A DNA stretch of 33,581 bases from CAYVQE01 sp964633205. GTDB lineage: Bacteria > Myxococcota > B64-G9. The notes under the pieces are model-generated. The model did not search any database, was not told the origin of the DNA, and saw only the letters and a program-made list of their open reading frames with translations. The translations under genes were made by a program, and so were the position numbers. Location: assembly GCA_964633205.1 (NCBI GenBank), contig CAZWFN010000061.1, forward strand, positions 1 through 33,581, read 5' to 3'. Shown piece by piece: positions 25,574-33,419 of the stretch (position 1 is the stretch's first letter; every line of letters starts with the position of its first letter).

Positions 25574-28573
25574 TCAGGGCAGCGAGCAGGAGGAGTCATG
25601 GTGGCAGGCGTCGTCCAGGATGCGGTCGCCGTGGCTGGCGAAGTAGTGCCCGGCCAGGCTGTTGAGGTACTCGTCGGCGTTGAAGCGCTTGGACGGGTCG
25701 GTGATGAAGAAGGAGTGGCTGCCGCAGGGGCGCATGTGGGCGAAGCGGATGCCCGAGCGGCCCGACGCGGTGGGCACGTCCAGGCGCAGCTCGCGGCCCG
25801 GCTCGGGCCGCGGCGCGTCGAAGCCGTTGCCCGCGGCCAGATCGGCCAGGGCGTCCGGGTCGAACAGCACCTCCTGGCCGGCGGCGTTGGGCGGGTGGCG
25901 TCCCAACCCGCAGATGCCCTCGTAGACGTGGTTCTCGATCAGCCAATCGTTGGGGCTCATACCGTAGCGCGGATCCGCGTCCAGGTAGGGCAGGATGCCG
26001 GCCGCCCGGGCCACCGCGGCGTGGATGTCGACCGGGTTGTTGGGATCGCCCAGGGTGACGATCAGCAGCAGATCCGAGGGCGTGGCACCCTCGGGGCGGA
26101 TGGGCAGCGGCTCGGCGAAGTGGTGGCGGGCGTAGTTGATCGGGTCGGCCGGCTCCAAGGCGGTCTGGGCCAGCCCGATCAGCCGCCTGAGGTCGGGCGA
26201 GCCGCGGTGCATGCCCCAGCCGGCCGCCGGCGAGCGCAGCGGCTGGCCGGCGCTGAAGTCGGGCGCGGCCCGGGCGTGGTACCAGACGTCCTGCTGCCAT
26301 TGGTCGAAGGCGGCCAGCAGCCGGCAGTCGGCGTCGAGTAGGCGCACGGCGAAGCGGTCCCCGGCGTCGGCCTGCATGTGCACCGCACAGCGCGGCCCGG
26401 GCTGGATGCGGGCCCGATGCACCGCGTCGCGATCCAGGTTGGTCACCTCGAGCAGGTCGCCGGGCCGGGCGTCGATGCCGGCGGCGATGGGTAGCCGGCG
26501 CAGCTCGCGGGTCAGCCCGGCGACGTAGCTCAGGTCCATGCGGCCCTGGCCGGCGGCGGCCGGCTCGGCCACGATCACCGGCCCCAGCGCCCGCAGCACG
26601 GTGTCGTAGCGCACCGACTCCTGCTTGGAGCGGCTGGTCAAATAGGTCAGCCCGCCGCCGCCGGCCACCGGGGCCGAGGCGACGATGGCCGGCTCCAGCG
26701 CTCCCAATATGGTCGCGAAGATGCCGCCCATGGACGAGCCCCAGCAGAAATAGGGCCGGTCCGGGCCGCCGGCGTCGACCGTGCCGTCGCCGTCGAAGTC
26801 GCCGGCCGCATCGTCGCGGCCGTCGCCGTCCTGGTCGAGCGCCCAGCTGCGCCGGCCGTCGAAGCCGCGCAGCACGCGGACGAGCTGTAGCAGGTCGACG
26901 ATGGACTGGCGCACCACGTCGCGGGTGTGGAAGGCATAGGTGCTGAAGGTATCGCCGCCGGCGTCGATGGCGCCGTCGCCGTCCAGGTCGCGGGCGCGGC
27001 CCTCGAGGAAGGTCTCGGTGAAGGGCAGGTAGCCGCGGGACTCGGCCAGCGAGCGGATCAGGCTGCGCTCGAACTCGCCGATCTTGACCCCGTGACCCCA
27101 GGCGTCGATGCCGGCCGAGGCGATGCCGTACTTGGCCAGCACGTTGGCGAAGGCCAGAAACTCCACCCGCGCCTGGCCGAAGCCGTGGGCGTAGACGGCC
27201 ACCGGAAAGGGCTGGGCGTGGTGGGCGGTCGCGCGCGGCACCACCAGGGTGAAGGGGATGCGGCTGGGCTGCACCCGGGCGCGGCCGCGGCGGGCGTCGA
27301 GATCGAAGGTCCAGTCCCAGATGAAGTCGCTGTCCGGGTCGCTGAGCAGATCGGGGGTGGTGAAGTGGCCCTGGACCACGTGGGCCACGTGCTCCATGTC
27401 CTCGAGCAGGGCCTGGCCCTGGACCTGGCTGATCTCGAAGGCCGGGATCAGCACCGTGCGGGCCAGATCCTGCAGCAGCTGGCGCTCGAACACGTAGGGC
27501 TGTTCGCTGGCCGCGGGGTCGCGCGCCAGCGCCGGGACGGCGTCCGCCGGGGCGGTCTCGGCCAGCCAGCCCAGCGGGCCGATGCCATAGAGCCCCTCGC
27601 GGATGGCCACCAGGTCGGCGGTGACCGACTGGGTGGTGAAGCTCCAGGCGTAGGCCACCCGCTCCAGCGCCATGTCCACGCCGTCGTCGCGCCAGCGGGC
27701 GAACACCGCCGGTAGCTGGCGCAGCGCCGCGGTGTGGGCCAGGTGGTGCACCCAGGCGAAGGGCGAGCGCACCGGCCGGCCGGCGACGTCGACCAGCCGG
27801 TCGGTCAGCACCACGGCGTAGCGGGTGCGCTCGCGCAGCGGCACCACCGGGCGCAGGATCAGGGTGTTGCTGGCGAGCTCCCAGGCCGTGCGCAGCCCGT
27901 CGACGACCGGGCTGCCCGGCGGGTGGACGTTGGGCACGTCCAGCCGGCCGTCGCCGTCGCTGTCCTCGCCCGGATCCAGCCGGCCGTCGCCGTCGCTATC
28001 CTCGTCGGCGGTCTCGAACACCAGCGCCGGCGAGTCCTGGCGCGGATCCGAGGGGTGGTAATGGGTGTCGGGCTGCAGCAGGTGGGGGAAGTTGCCGCGG
28101 TCCATGTCCAGCAGCACCGGCTGGCCGAAGCCGGGGCTGTCGGGCTGGATGTCGATCAGGTAGACGGCGTCGTCGGACCAGTCCAGGTTGTCGCGCTGGC
28201 GCCGATCGAGTGCGTCGAGGTCGATGGGCGCGTCGAAGGAGACCGTGATCGGGCCGTAGCTGGCGAAGCCGTCCAGCGTATCGAGCTGGGCCCGCACCCG
28301 GGTCTCCAGCCGCGAGTCGGATCGCACGCCCACGTTCAGCCGGCGGCCGGTGGGCGATGTGGCATCGGGCCGGGTGCCCAGGTCGTTGGGGAAGGGGATG
28401 TCCGGGAAGGGCCGGGTGTCCATCTGGTGCACGATGCGCGGCCCGTCGCCCGGCGGCGTCAGCCGCAGTCCCTCGGGCGCGCCGCAGCCGGCCAGCACGG
28501 CCACGGCGCAGCCGGCCGGCCACCAGCGCCCATTTACCGCTCCGGACCACACCTCGTTCAGCGGTGTCCGCAT
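25574..28573 (-). CDS. Large alpha/beta-hydrolase-like lipoprotein with calcium-type repeats
   Basis: 999-aa exported lipoprotein (VAVLAGC, Cys30). The N-terminal half resembles the Ig-like/lipase-N-terminal module of secreted bacterial hydrolases (MDTRPFPDIPFPNDLGT; TRYAVVLTDRLVDVAGRPV). An alpha/beta-hydrolase domain follows: PVAVYAHGFGQARVEFLAF is the oxyanion-strand region, and the nucleophile elbow is G-S-Ser614-M-G-G (YFCWGSSMGGIF). Asp-rich thrombospondin-3-like segments (DSDGDGRLD twice, DLDGDGAIDAGG, DQDGDGRDD) probably bind calcium. A lipase or esterase activity is likely but unproven. ATG 28573 is chosen for its GGGAGG and signal peptide; two in-frame ATGs upstream lack them. The promoter region carries a 15-bp palindrome. 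Confidence 0.87.
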   Translation of the reverse strand: MRTPLNEVWSGAVNGRWWPAGCAVAVLAGCGAPEGLRLTPPGDGPRIVHQMDTRPFPDIPFPNDLGTRPDATSPTGRRLNVGVRSDSRLETRVRAQLDTLDGFASYGPITVSFDAPIDLDALDRRQRDNLDWSDDAVYLIDIQPDSPGFGQPVLLDMDRGNFPHLLQPDTHYHPSDPRQDSPALVFETADEDSDGDGRLDPGEDSDGDGRLDVPNVHPPGSPVVDGLRTAWELASNTLILRPVVPLRERTRYAVVLTDRLVDVAGRPVRSPFAWVHHLAHTAALRQLPAVFARWRDDGVDMALERVAYAWSFTTQSVTADLVAIREGLYGIGPLGWLAETAPADAVPALARDPAASEQPYVFERQLLQDLARTVLIPAFEISQVQGQALLEDMEHVAHVVQGHFTTPDLLSDPDSDFIWDWTFDLDARRGRARVQPSRIPFTLVVPRATAHHAQPFPVAVYAHGFGQARVEFLAFANVLAKYGIASAGIDAWGHGVKIGEFERSLIRSLAESRGYLPFTETFLEGRARDLDGDGAIDAGGDTFSTYAFHTRDVVRQSIVDLLQLVRVLRGFDGRRSWALDQDGDGRDDAAGDFDGDGTVDAGGPDRPYFCWGSSMGGIFATILGALEPAIVASAPVAGGGGLTYLTSRSKQESVRYDTVLRALGPVIVAEPAAAGQGRMDLSYVAGLTRELRRLPIAAGIDARPGDLLEVTNLDRDAVHRARIQPGPRCAVHMQADAGDRFAVRLLDADCRLLAAFDQWQQDVWYHARAAPDFSAGQPLRSPAAGWGMHRGSPDLRRLIGLAQTALEPADPINYARHHFAEPLPIRPEGATPSDLLLIVTLGDPNNPVDIHAAVARAAGILPYLDADPRYGMSPNDWLIENHVYEGICGLGRHPPNAAGQEVLFDPDALADLAAGNGFDAPRPEPGRELRLDVPTASGRSGIRFAHMRPCGSHSFFITDPSKRFNADEYLNSLAGHYFASHGDRILDDACHHDSSCSLP

Positions 28574-28589
28574 GTGACCTCCCATCAAG

Positions 28590-28604
28590 TGACAGCGGCT
28601 GTCA
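28590..28604. promoter_or_regulatory. 15-bp palindromic operator candidate
   Basis: TGACAGC-G-GCTGTCA is a perfect palindrome. It touches a candidate -10 (TAAACT, 28604-28609) and covers the predicted transcription start of the large lipoprotein gene, the expected place for a repressor site. No regulator gene adjoins it. Confidence 0.5.
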
Positions 28605-28632
28605 GTTTAGTGAAAAAGCCGCCGCGGGAAAA
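28604..28632 (-). promoter_or_regulatory. Candidate promoter of the large lipoprotein gene
   Basis: TTTTCC (28627-28632), 17-nt spacer, TAAACT (28604-28609) on the minus strand. The -35 is poor, which fits a promoter that might need control at the adjacent palindrome. Confidence 0.35.
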
Positions 28633-28637
28633 GGGGC

Positions 28638-28666
28638 TTGGACCATCCGGCCGGGCCCCTTATCCT
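28638..28666 (+). promoter_or_regulatory. Candidate promoter of the zinc-ribbon gene
   Basis: TTGGAC (28638-28643), 17-nt spacer, TATCCT (28661-28666), leaving a leader of about 34 nt. It runs divergently from the lipoprotein promoter only a few bases away. Confidence 0.4.
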
Positions 28667-28706
28667 CGGGGACGGATCCGTGCTCGAAAGGGGGGACGGA
28701 GGTGCG

Positions 28707-29075
28707 ATGAACCGGATGCTGCTGTTGGCCTTGATCGGTGGCGGCCTGGTGGTGCTGCTGTGGCTGATCGGCCAGAGCCTGTGGCGCCGCCAGCGCGGCC
28801 GGCGCGGCGAACGCCGGGCCGCCGAGCGCGAACTCCGGCAGCGGCAGGAGCCCGGCGGCCGGCCCGCCGACCCGATCGAAATCGAGAGCCCGGCCGTGGT
28901 CGAGCCACGGGCGGCCCGCGACGCCTGTCCGCGCTGCGGCGCTCCGGTGCGGGTGACCGACCACCAGGCCCGCTCCGTCGACGGCCAGCGGCTGCGGGTG
29001 GCCGTGGTCGAGTGCAGCCGCTGCGGCCTGGAGCGCGAGCTCTACTTCCGACTCACCCCGCAGCAGCCCCACTGA
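28707..29075 (+). CDS. Small membrane protein with C-terminal zinc ribbon
   Basis: 122-aa protein. One N-terminal membrane helix (about 4-22, MLLLALIGGGLVVLLWLIG) is followed by a very basic juxtamembrane stretch (SLWRRQRGRRGERRAAERE), so most of the protein is cytosolic. The C-terminal domain has two CxxC pairs, C74-PR-C77 and C103-SR-C106, about 26 residues apart, typical of a zinc ribbon (about 73-118). I do not recognise a named family. The start is supported by GGACGGAGG. It is divergent from the large lipoprotein and about 100 nt ahead of the Rph-like gene, which has its own promoter. Confidence 0.8.
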   Translation: MNRMLLLALIGGGLVVLLWLIGQSLWRRQRGRRGERRAAERELRQRQEPGGRPADPIEIESPAVVEPRAARDACPRCGAPVRVTDHQARSVDGQRLRVAVVECSRCGLERELYFRLTPQQPH

Positions 29076-29136
29076 TCGGATTCGCCGGACCGCCCGAATC
29101 CCGATTTACATGTGTCCGTTCACCGAGTGGAGCCTC

Positions 29137-29165
29137 TTGTGCGACGTATTGTTCGGTGTTAGACA
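29137..29165 (+). promoter_or_regulatory. Promoter of the Rph-like gene (short or no leader)
   Basis: TTGTGC (29137-29142), 17-nt spacer, TAGACA (29160-29165). The -10 ends 9 nt before ATG 29175 and there is no Shine-Dalgarno, so the message has at most a few leader bases. Confidence 0.45.
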
Positions 29166-29174
29166 GCTTGGCCC

Positions 29175-31622
29175 ATGGACGCAGCCCACGCCAGCATCCT
29201 GCCGCTGGAAGCCTGCGCCGACGGCGCCGCCGGCGGCAAGGCGGCCGGCTTGGCCCGTTTGCTGGCGCTGGGCCTGCGGGTGCCGGCCGGCTTCGCCATC
29301 GCCGCCGCGGGCTCCGACCCGGCGCCGCAGGATCTCGAGCGGGCCTACCGCGCCCTGGGCGCGGGTGAGGTGGCGGTGCGTTCCTCGGCCGCCGACGAGG
29401 ACGGTGCCGGGCGCTCCTTCGCCGGCCAGTACCGCACCGTGCTCGGCGTGCGCGGTCTCGCCGCGCTGCAGCGGGCCGTGGCCGAATGCCTGGCCAGCGC
29501 GGAAGCGGCTCGGGTGGCCGCCTACCGCGACGGTGCCGCCACTCCGCGGCCGGCGGCGGACGGAGGCCGCATCGGCCTGGTCGTCCAGCGGATGGTCCCG
29601 GCCGCCAAGGCCGGGGTCTTGTTCACCGTCGACCCGGTCAGCGCGCGGCGCGACCGCCTGGTGATCGACGCCGTCGCCGGGCTGGGCGAGGCCCTGGTCG
29701 GCGGCCACGCCCGGCCCGACCACCACCTGCTGGACCGCGACGGGACCTTGCTGGAGCGTGAGCTGGCCGGCCGGCGGCCGGTGCTGGGCGACGACGAGAT
29801 CGAGCGGCTGGCGGCCGAGGCGCTGGCGGCCGAGGCCGCCTGCGGCCAGCCGCTGGATCTGGAGTGGGCCATCGACGGTGCCGGGCGCATCCACTGGCTG
29901 CAGGCGCGGCCGGTCACCGCCCTGGGCGCCGACCCGGTCGAGTTCGACTCGACCGCCACCGCCGACCACGTCTACACCCGGGCCAACGTGGGCGAGATGC
30001 TGCCCGGCGCCATCTGCCCGCTGGATCTCGACGTCACCGCCGCGGCCATCGACCAGGGCATTCAGTGCATGCTGCAGCGCTGCGGCGTGATCGAACGCCG
30101 CATCCAGCCGCTGCACACGCTGGCCGCCTTCGGCGGCCACCTGTTCATCGATCTCAACGCCATGCTGCCCATGACCCGCGGCGTGGGCGGCTCCTCGGCC
30201 GAGCAGCTGACCCTGGCCATCTGCGGCCGCCGGGTCGACGAACTGCGGCCCGGTCCGCCGGCGTCGCGGCCGGTTCGCCTGCGCAACGGCCTGCGTTACA
30301 TACGCTACGTGTTCAGCGCCCCGCGGCGGGTGGCGGCGCTGGCCCGGCGGCTGCGGGACTTCCGGCTGGCCGAGCCGGACTCGCTGCCCGGCCGCTGGCG
30401 AGCCATCGACGCTGCCTTGCCGCTGCTGGTGGAGGCCTACGAGGCCCACATCCAGTCCTCGGCCGGCTCGGGCCTGGCCGCCGGGGTGCTCAACGGCCTC
30501 CTCACCCGCGGCCGGGCGCCGACCGCGGCCGACGAGGTGCGCCTGGCCCGGCTGCTCGGCGGCGCCGGCGGGGTGGAGAGCGCCGACATGGTCCACGCGC
30601 TGGAGGGCCTGGTCGACACCATCGCCGCCCAGCCGCAGGGACTCACCCGCTTCGCCACCGCATCGGCCGAGGCGGCCCTGGCCTGGCTGCGCAGCCCGGC
30701 CGCCGGACGGGCCGGCCGGCGCTTTGCGCTCTTCTTGCAGCGCCACGGCCACCGCGCCCTGGTCGAGCTGTCGCTGCAGCAGCCGGGCTGGCGCGACGAT
30801 CCGCTGCCGCTGGTGCGCTCCATGCAGGCGGCTGTCCGGGCGCGGGCGGCGCAGGCGCCGGCGGAGCGCGAGGAGCGGTCGCCGGCGCTGGCCCTGCGGA
30901 CGGCGTTGGGCCTGGCCCGCCACATGGTGCGCCGGCGCGAGGCCTCCAAGTCGCTGCTGGTCGAGACCGTCGACCGCTTCAAGCGCGCCTACCGCGGTCT
31001 CGGCCGGGCCGCTGCTGCGGCCGGTCGGCTGCCGGACGCCGGGGCCGTGTTCTTCCTCACCCACGCCGAGCTGGGCCGCATGGCCCGCGGCGAGCCCGGC
31101 GACTGGGCCGCGCGGGCCGCCGCCCGCCGGGTGCTGTACGACCAGCAGCGCCGGCTGCGCTACCCCCTGTTGAGCGTGGGCGCGCCGGCGCCGCTGGGCG
31201 ACGAGAGCGAGCGGGCCGCGGCCGAGACGGTGGGCGGCGTGCTGCGCGGCAACCCGGTCAGCCCGGGCCGGGTCCGAGGCCGGGCCCGGGTGGTGCGCAG
31301 CCTGGAGCAGGCCGAGACCATTCAGCCGGGCGAGATCCTGGTCACCGAGGTGACCGACGTGGGCTGGTCGCCTTATTTCCGGCTGATCGCCGGGCTGGCC
31401 ACCGAGGTGGGCAGCCCCATCTCCCACGGGGCGGTGGTCGCCCGCGAGTACGGCCTGCCGGCGGTGGTCAACCTGGCCGGCGCCTGCCACGCGGTGGCCA
31501 GCGGCCGGCTGGTGGAGCTCGACGGCGAGGCCGGCACCCTGCGGCTGCTGGATGAACGGCCGCTGGAGGAGCCGGACGAGACCGCGGAACGGAACCCAGC
31601 GGAAAGGACGAGCGCATGCTGA
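29175..31622 (+). CDS. Rph-like PEP-synthase/PPDK-family phosphotransferase
   Basis: 815-aa three-part protein. About 1-260 form a PPDK/PEP-synthase ATP-binding domain (GGKAAGLARLLALGLRVPAGF; EVAVRSSAADEDGAGRSFAGQ; LDLEWAIDGAGRIHWLQARPV). About 265-690 form a middle domain resembling the substrate-binding part of rifampin phosphotransferase (VYTRANVGEMLPGAICPLD, LQRHGHRALVELSLQQPGW, GAVFFLTHAELG). About 700-800 form the swivelling phosphohistidine domain, with catalytic His751 in SPISHGAVVAREYGLP. Family members transfer the beta-phosphate of ATP via His to a small molecule. There is no PEP/pyruvate-binding barrel, so it is not a PEP synthase. The substrate is unknown; rifampin-like antibiotics are only one possibility. 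It overlaps the next gene by 7 nt, implying joint function. Confidence 0.85.
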   Translation: MDAAHASILPLEACADGAAGGKAAGLARLLALGLRVPAGFAIAAAGSDPAPQDLERAYRALGAGEVAVRSSAADEDGAGRSFAGQYRTVLGVRGLAALQRAVAECLASAEAARVAAYRDGAATPRPAADGGRIGLVVQRMVPAAKAGVLFTVDPVSARRDRLVIDAVAGLGEALVGGHARPDHHLLDRDGTLLERELAGRRPVLGDDEIERLAAEALAAEAACGQPLDLEWAIDGAGRIHWLQARPVTALGADPVEFDSTATADHVYTRANVGEMLPGAICPLDLDVTAAAIDQGIQCMLQRCGVIERRIQPLHTLAAFGGHLFIDLNAMLPMTRGVGGSSAEQLTLAICGRRVDELRPGPPASRPVRLRNGLRYIRYVFSAPRRVAALARRLRDFRLAEPDSLPGRWRAIDAALPLLVEAYEAHIQSSAGSGLAAGVLNGLLTRGRAPTAADEVRLARLLGGAGGVESADMVHALEGLVDTIAAQPQGLTRFATASAEAALAWLRSPAAGRAGRRFALFLQRHGHRALVELSLQQPGWRDDPLPLVRSMQAAVRARAAQAPAEREERSPALALRTALGLARHMVRRREASKSLLVETVDRFKRAYRGLGRAAAAAGRLPDAGAVFFLTHAELGRMARGEPGDWAARAAARRVLYDQQRRLRYPLLSVGAPAPLGDESERAAAETVGGVLRGNPVSPGRVRGRARVVRSLEQAETIQPGEILVTEVTDVGWSPYFRLIAGLATEVGSPISHGAVVAREYGLPAVVNLAGACHAVASGRLVELDGEAGTLRLLDERPLEEPDETAERNPAERTSAC

Positions 31623-32707
31623 CCGATTACGACGAGTGGACCTGCCACCAGGTGGTCGAGACCTTCGACGCGGTGGGCACCAGCGACCGCGCCTGGACCG
31701 AGAAGATCTGGCTCAACCTGCACGATTTGAGTGGCGAGCTGGTGGTTGCCTGCGGCCTGGGCGTCTACCCCAACCGCGACGTGCTCGACGGCTTCGCCTG
31801 CGCCAATGTCGGCAACAAGGTGCAGACCAACGTGCGCGCCTCGCGGGCGCTGCGGCCGCGCATCGCCGAGCTGGCGGTCGGGCCGCTGCGCTACGAGGTG
31901 CTCGAGCCCTTCGAGCGCATCCGGGTGCGCTCCGACGACGACAGCCAGGGGCTGAAACTGGACGTCGAGTTTTTGGGCCGCATGCAGCCGCTGGAGGAGG
32001 AACCGCAGTTCGGCCGTTCCAAGGGCCGCGTCTTCGTGCACACCCAGCGCTATGCCCAGCTCGGCCGCGCCCGCGGCTGGGTCGAGGTCGACGGCCGCCG
32101 CTTCAGCGTCGACGAGGAGGGCTTCCGCGCCCAGCGCGATCACTCCTGGGGCATCCGCATGGGCGTGGGCGCGCCCGAGACCGGCGTGCAGATGCCGGAC
32201 GTGGCCAGCTTCACCTCGATGATGATCAACTGGCTGGTGCTGCAGTTCGGCGACTGGGGCGTGCAGTGCTACCTGATCGAGCGCGGCGACGGCCGGGTGG
32301 AACGGCTGACCGGCGCCCTGGTCCATCCGCTGGGCTCCGACCGCCAGCCCATCCCCATCACCCGCGTGGAGCACGACTACAGCTACCATTCGGGAGCGCC
32401 GCGCATGCGGGCCGGCACGGTCACCTTCCACCTGGCCGACGGCGGCCGCAAGCGCATCGAGATGGACGAGCTGACCACCATGTACCTGCGCGGCGGCGGC
32501 TACCTGGGCGTGGACGACTACTTCCACGGCCTGTGGATGGGTGATGACTGGCGGGCCGGGGAACGCTGGCAGGTCGATCGGCAAGAGGTCGCCGATCGGG
32601 CCCACGGCCTCAACGACACCGTGGTCGTCTGTCGCTGCGACGGCGAGACCGGCTACGGCATCGTGGAAAACCTGATCCTGCCGCCCTTCCCCAAGTACGG
32701 CTACTAG
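31616..32707 (+). CDS. Lipocalin-like (DUF7064/7065-type) protein
   Basis: 363-aa soluble protein rich in beta-strands. The motif GFRAQRDHSWGIRMGVG resembles the 'RDHSWGVR' signature of DUF7064/DUF7065-type proteins, which share a double-lipocalin, AttH/CrtC-like fold. Those folds bind or modify hydrophobic molecules; the exact function is unknown. There is no signal peptide or membrane segment. It starts inside the Rph-like gene (7-nt overlap), so the two are translationally coupled and may act on one lipophilic substrate. The last residues (PPFPKYGY) are followed by two tandem GC-rich 14-bp repeats. Confidence 0.75.
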   Translation: MLTDYDEWTCHQVVETFDAVGTSDRAWTEKIWLNLHDLSGELVVACGLGVYPNRDVLDGFACANVGNKVQTNVRASRALRPRIAELAVGPLRYEVLEPFERIRVRSDDDSQGLKLDVEFLGRMQPLEEEPQFGRSKGRVFVHTQRYAQLGRARGWVEVDGRRFSVDEEGFRAQRDHSWGIRMGVGAPETGVQMPDVASFTSMMINWLVLQFGDWGVQCYLIERGDGRVERLTGALVHPLGSDRQPIPITRVEHDYSYHSGAPRMRAGTVTFHLADGGRKRIEMDELTTMYLRGGGYLGVDDYFHGLWMGDDWRAGERWQVDRQEVADRAHGLNDTVVVCRCDGETGYGIVENLILPPFPKYGY

Positions 32708-32714
32708 CCCCGCA

Positions 32715-32743
32715 GACCGCGCCGGGCCTGACCGCGCCGGGCC
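32715..32743. repeat. Tandem 14-bp direct repeat
   Basis: GACCGCGCCGGGCC occurs at 32715-32728 and 32730-32743, just after the stop codon of the lipocalin-like gene. Origin by slippage is likely; no function is evident. Confidence 0.6.
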
Positions 32744-32856
32744 GGCTGCCGGGCCGCCTCCAGCGGCGGTGTACAAAGACGGCCTTTGCTCCACAGCGCT
32801 GCTACCGCACCCAAGGGTACGGCACAAACCGCCGCCGCAACCAAAGCCAAGAGCAG

Positions 32857-32912
32857 TACCATTCCACCAGAGCTGTATACGCTATCGAAGCAGTTTCTGA
32901 GAAGGAATGGTA
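32857..32912. repeat. 9-bp inverted repeat ahead of the nitroreductase remnant
   Basis: TACCATTCC (32857-32865) and GGAATGGTA (32904-32912) flank a 38-nt AT-richer segment. It lies in the 256-nt gap between the lipocalin-like gene and the remnant. It could be a regulatory site left from the original nitroreductase promoter (a TATACA-like sequence overlaps the right arm) or part of an insertion scar. Confidence 0.45.
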
Positions 32913-32963
32913 TACAATGCCGGTTGAGGAGTACGGCGGACTCGAATCTGCGAGGAGGCGATC

Positions 32964-33089
32964 ATGGAGGTGATGGAGGCGATCAAGGGCCGGCGCACGG
33001 TGCGCGATTTCAAGCCGGATCCGATTCCCGAGGCGGTGATGGACGAGATCTACGAGCCGGCCGACAAGCGCATCCGCTCGGTGGGCTGA
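32964..33089 (+). pseudogene. Nitroreductase remnant, N-terminus joined to C-terminus
   Basis: A 41-codon frame begins MEVMEAIKGRRTVRDFKPDP, the classic N-terminus of the nitroreductase family (FMN phosphate contacts at RRTVRDF), runs to VMDEIYEPA, then DKRIRSVG and stops. Full-length members have about 170-200 residues, with the KRIRP-type segment near the C-terminus. The interior, including most FMN and substrate contacts, is missing in frame. A good ribosome site (GAGGAGG, 6 nt upstream) remains. It cannot be an enzyme; whether the peptide is still made is unknown. Confidence 0.75.
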
Positions 33090-33104
33090 GACGGATGAGC
33101 GGCC

Positions 33105-33323
33105 TCAGTTGCCGAACATCGGGCCGGCGCGCGGCACCACCTGGCGCCGCATGTGGGCCATGCGCCGGGCCCGGTCCATCTCGGCCCAGGTCGACCGCTC
33201 GCCGTCCGGGCCCGGCGGGCCGATGTGCTTGGGGTAACAGCCCAGCACCAGCAGCGCCGCCCCGAGTGCCAGCGGCAGCCAGCCGGGGCTGGGAGTCAGT
33301 CGAGAGATCCATGTTTCTTTCAT
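33105..33323 (-). CDS. Small lipoprotein of unknown function
   Basis: 72-aa protein with a signal peptide and lipobox (LALGAALLVLGC), giving a mature peptide of about 45 residues that is rich in Pro, Arg and Met (GPPGPDGERSTWAEMDRARR, then MAHMRRQVVPRAGPMF). I do not recognise the family. ATG 33323 is chosen over in-frame ATGs upstream, because a -10-like TATGCT ends 7 nt before it and no Shine-Dalgarno is visible, matching the leaderless layout seen elsewhere in the window. It converges with the nitroreductase remnant (15-nt gap). Confidence 0.65.
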   Translation of the reverse strand: MKETWISRLTPSPGWLPLALGAALLVLGCYPKHIGPPGPDGERSTWAEMDRARRMAHMRRQVVPRAGPMFGN

Positions 33324-33330
33324 GGCGGTC

Positions 33331-33336
33331 AGCATA
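33331..33336 (-). promoter_or_regulatory. -10 element of the small lipoprotein gene
   Basis: TATGCT on the minus strand, 7 nt before the chosen ATG. The -35 at 17-nt spacing is weak (CTGAAT). Confidence 0.35.
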
Positions 33337-33364
33337 GCACTTCGGGCGAGGAGATTCAGGACCG

Positions 33365-33403
33365 CCCTATAGGGAGCCATCCGCGCTGTCAGCAAAACAG
33401 CGC
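33365..33403. repeat. CCCTATAGGG palindrome and adjacent hairpin
   Basis: CCCTATAGGG (33365-33374) is a perfect 10-bp palindrome. GCGCTGT/ACAGCGC (33383-33389, 33397-33403) form a 7-bp stem with a 7-nt loop. Both lie upstream of the small lipoprotein gene; a regulatory role is possible but unproven. Confidence 0.45.
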
Positions 33404-33419
33404 TACCTCTAGCTGCCGG

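Noticed and set aside
28574..28588. Earlier in-frame ATGs for the large lipoprotein
   Set aside because: They would overlap the Shine-Dalgarno GGGAGG that serves ATG 28573, and have no ribosome site of their own.
29106..31490. 794-codon minus-strand frame opposite the Rph-like gene
   Set aside because: Composition is typical of a shadow frame; the plus strand has three recognisable domains.
29175..31622. Annotation as phosphoenolpyruvate synthase
   Set aside because: The C-terminal PEP/pyruvate-binding barrel is missing, and the His domain is C-terminal as in Rph-type phosphotransferases.
32740..32830. tRNA-like trace on the minus strand (a frame reading GSSAVEQRPSL, as often seen over tRNA genes)
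   Set aside because: No acceptor-stem pairing and no T-arm GTTCRA sequence at the right distance, so no tRNA can be folded.
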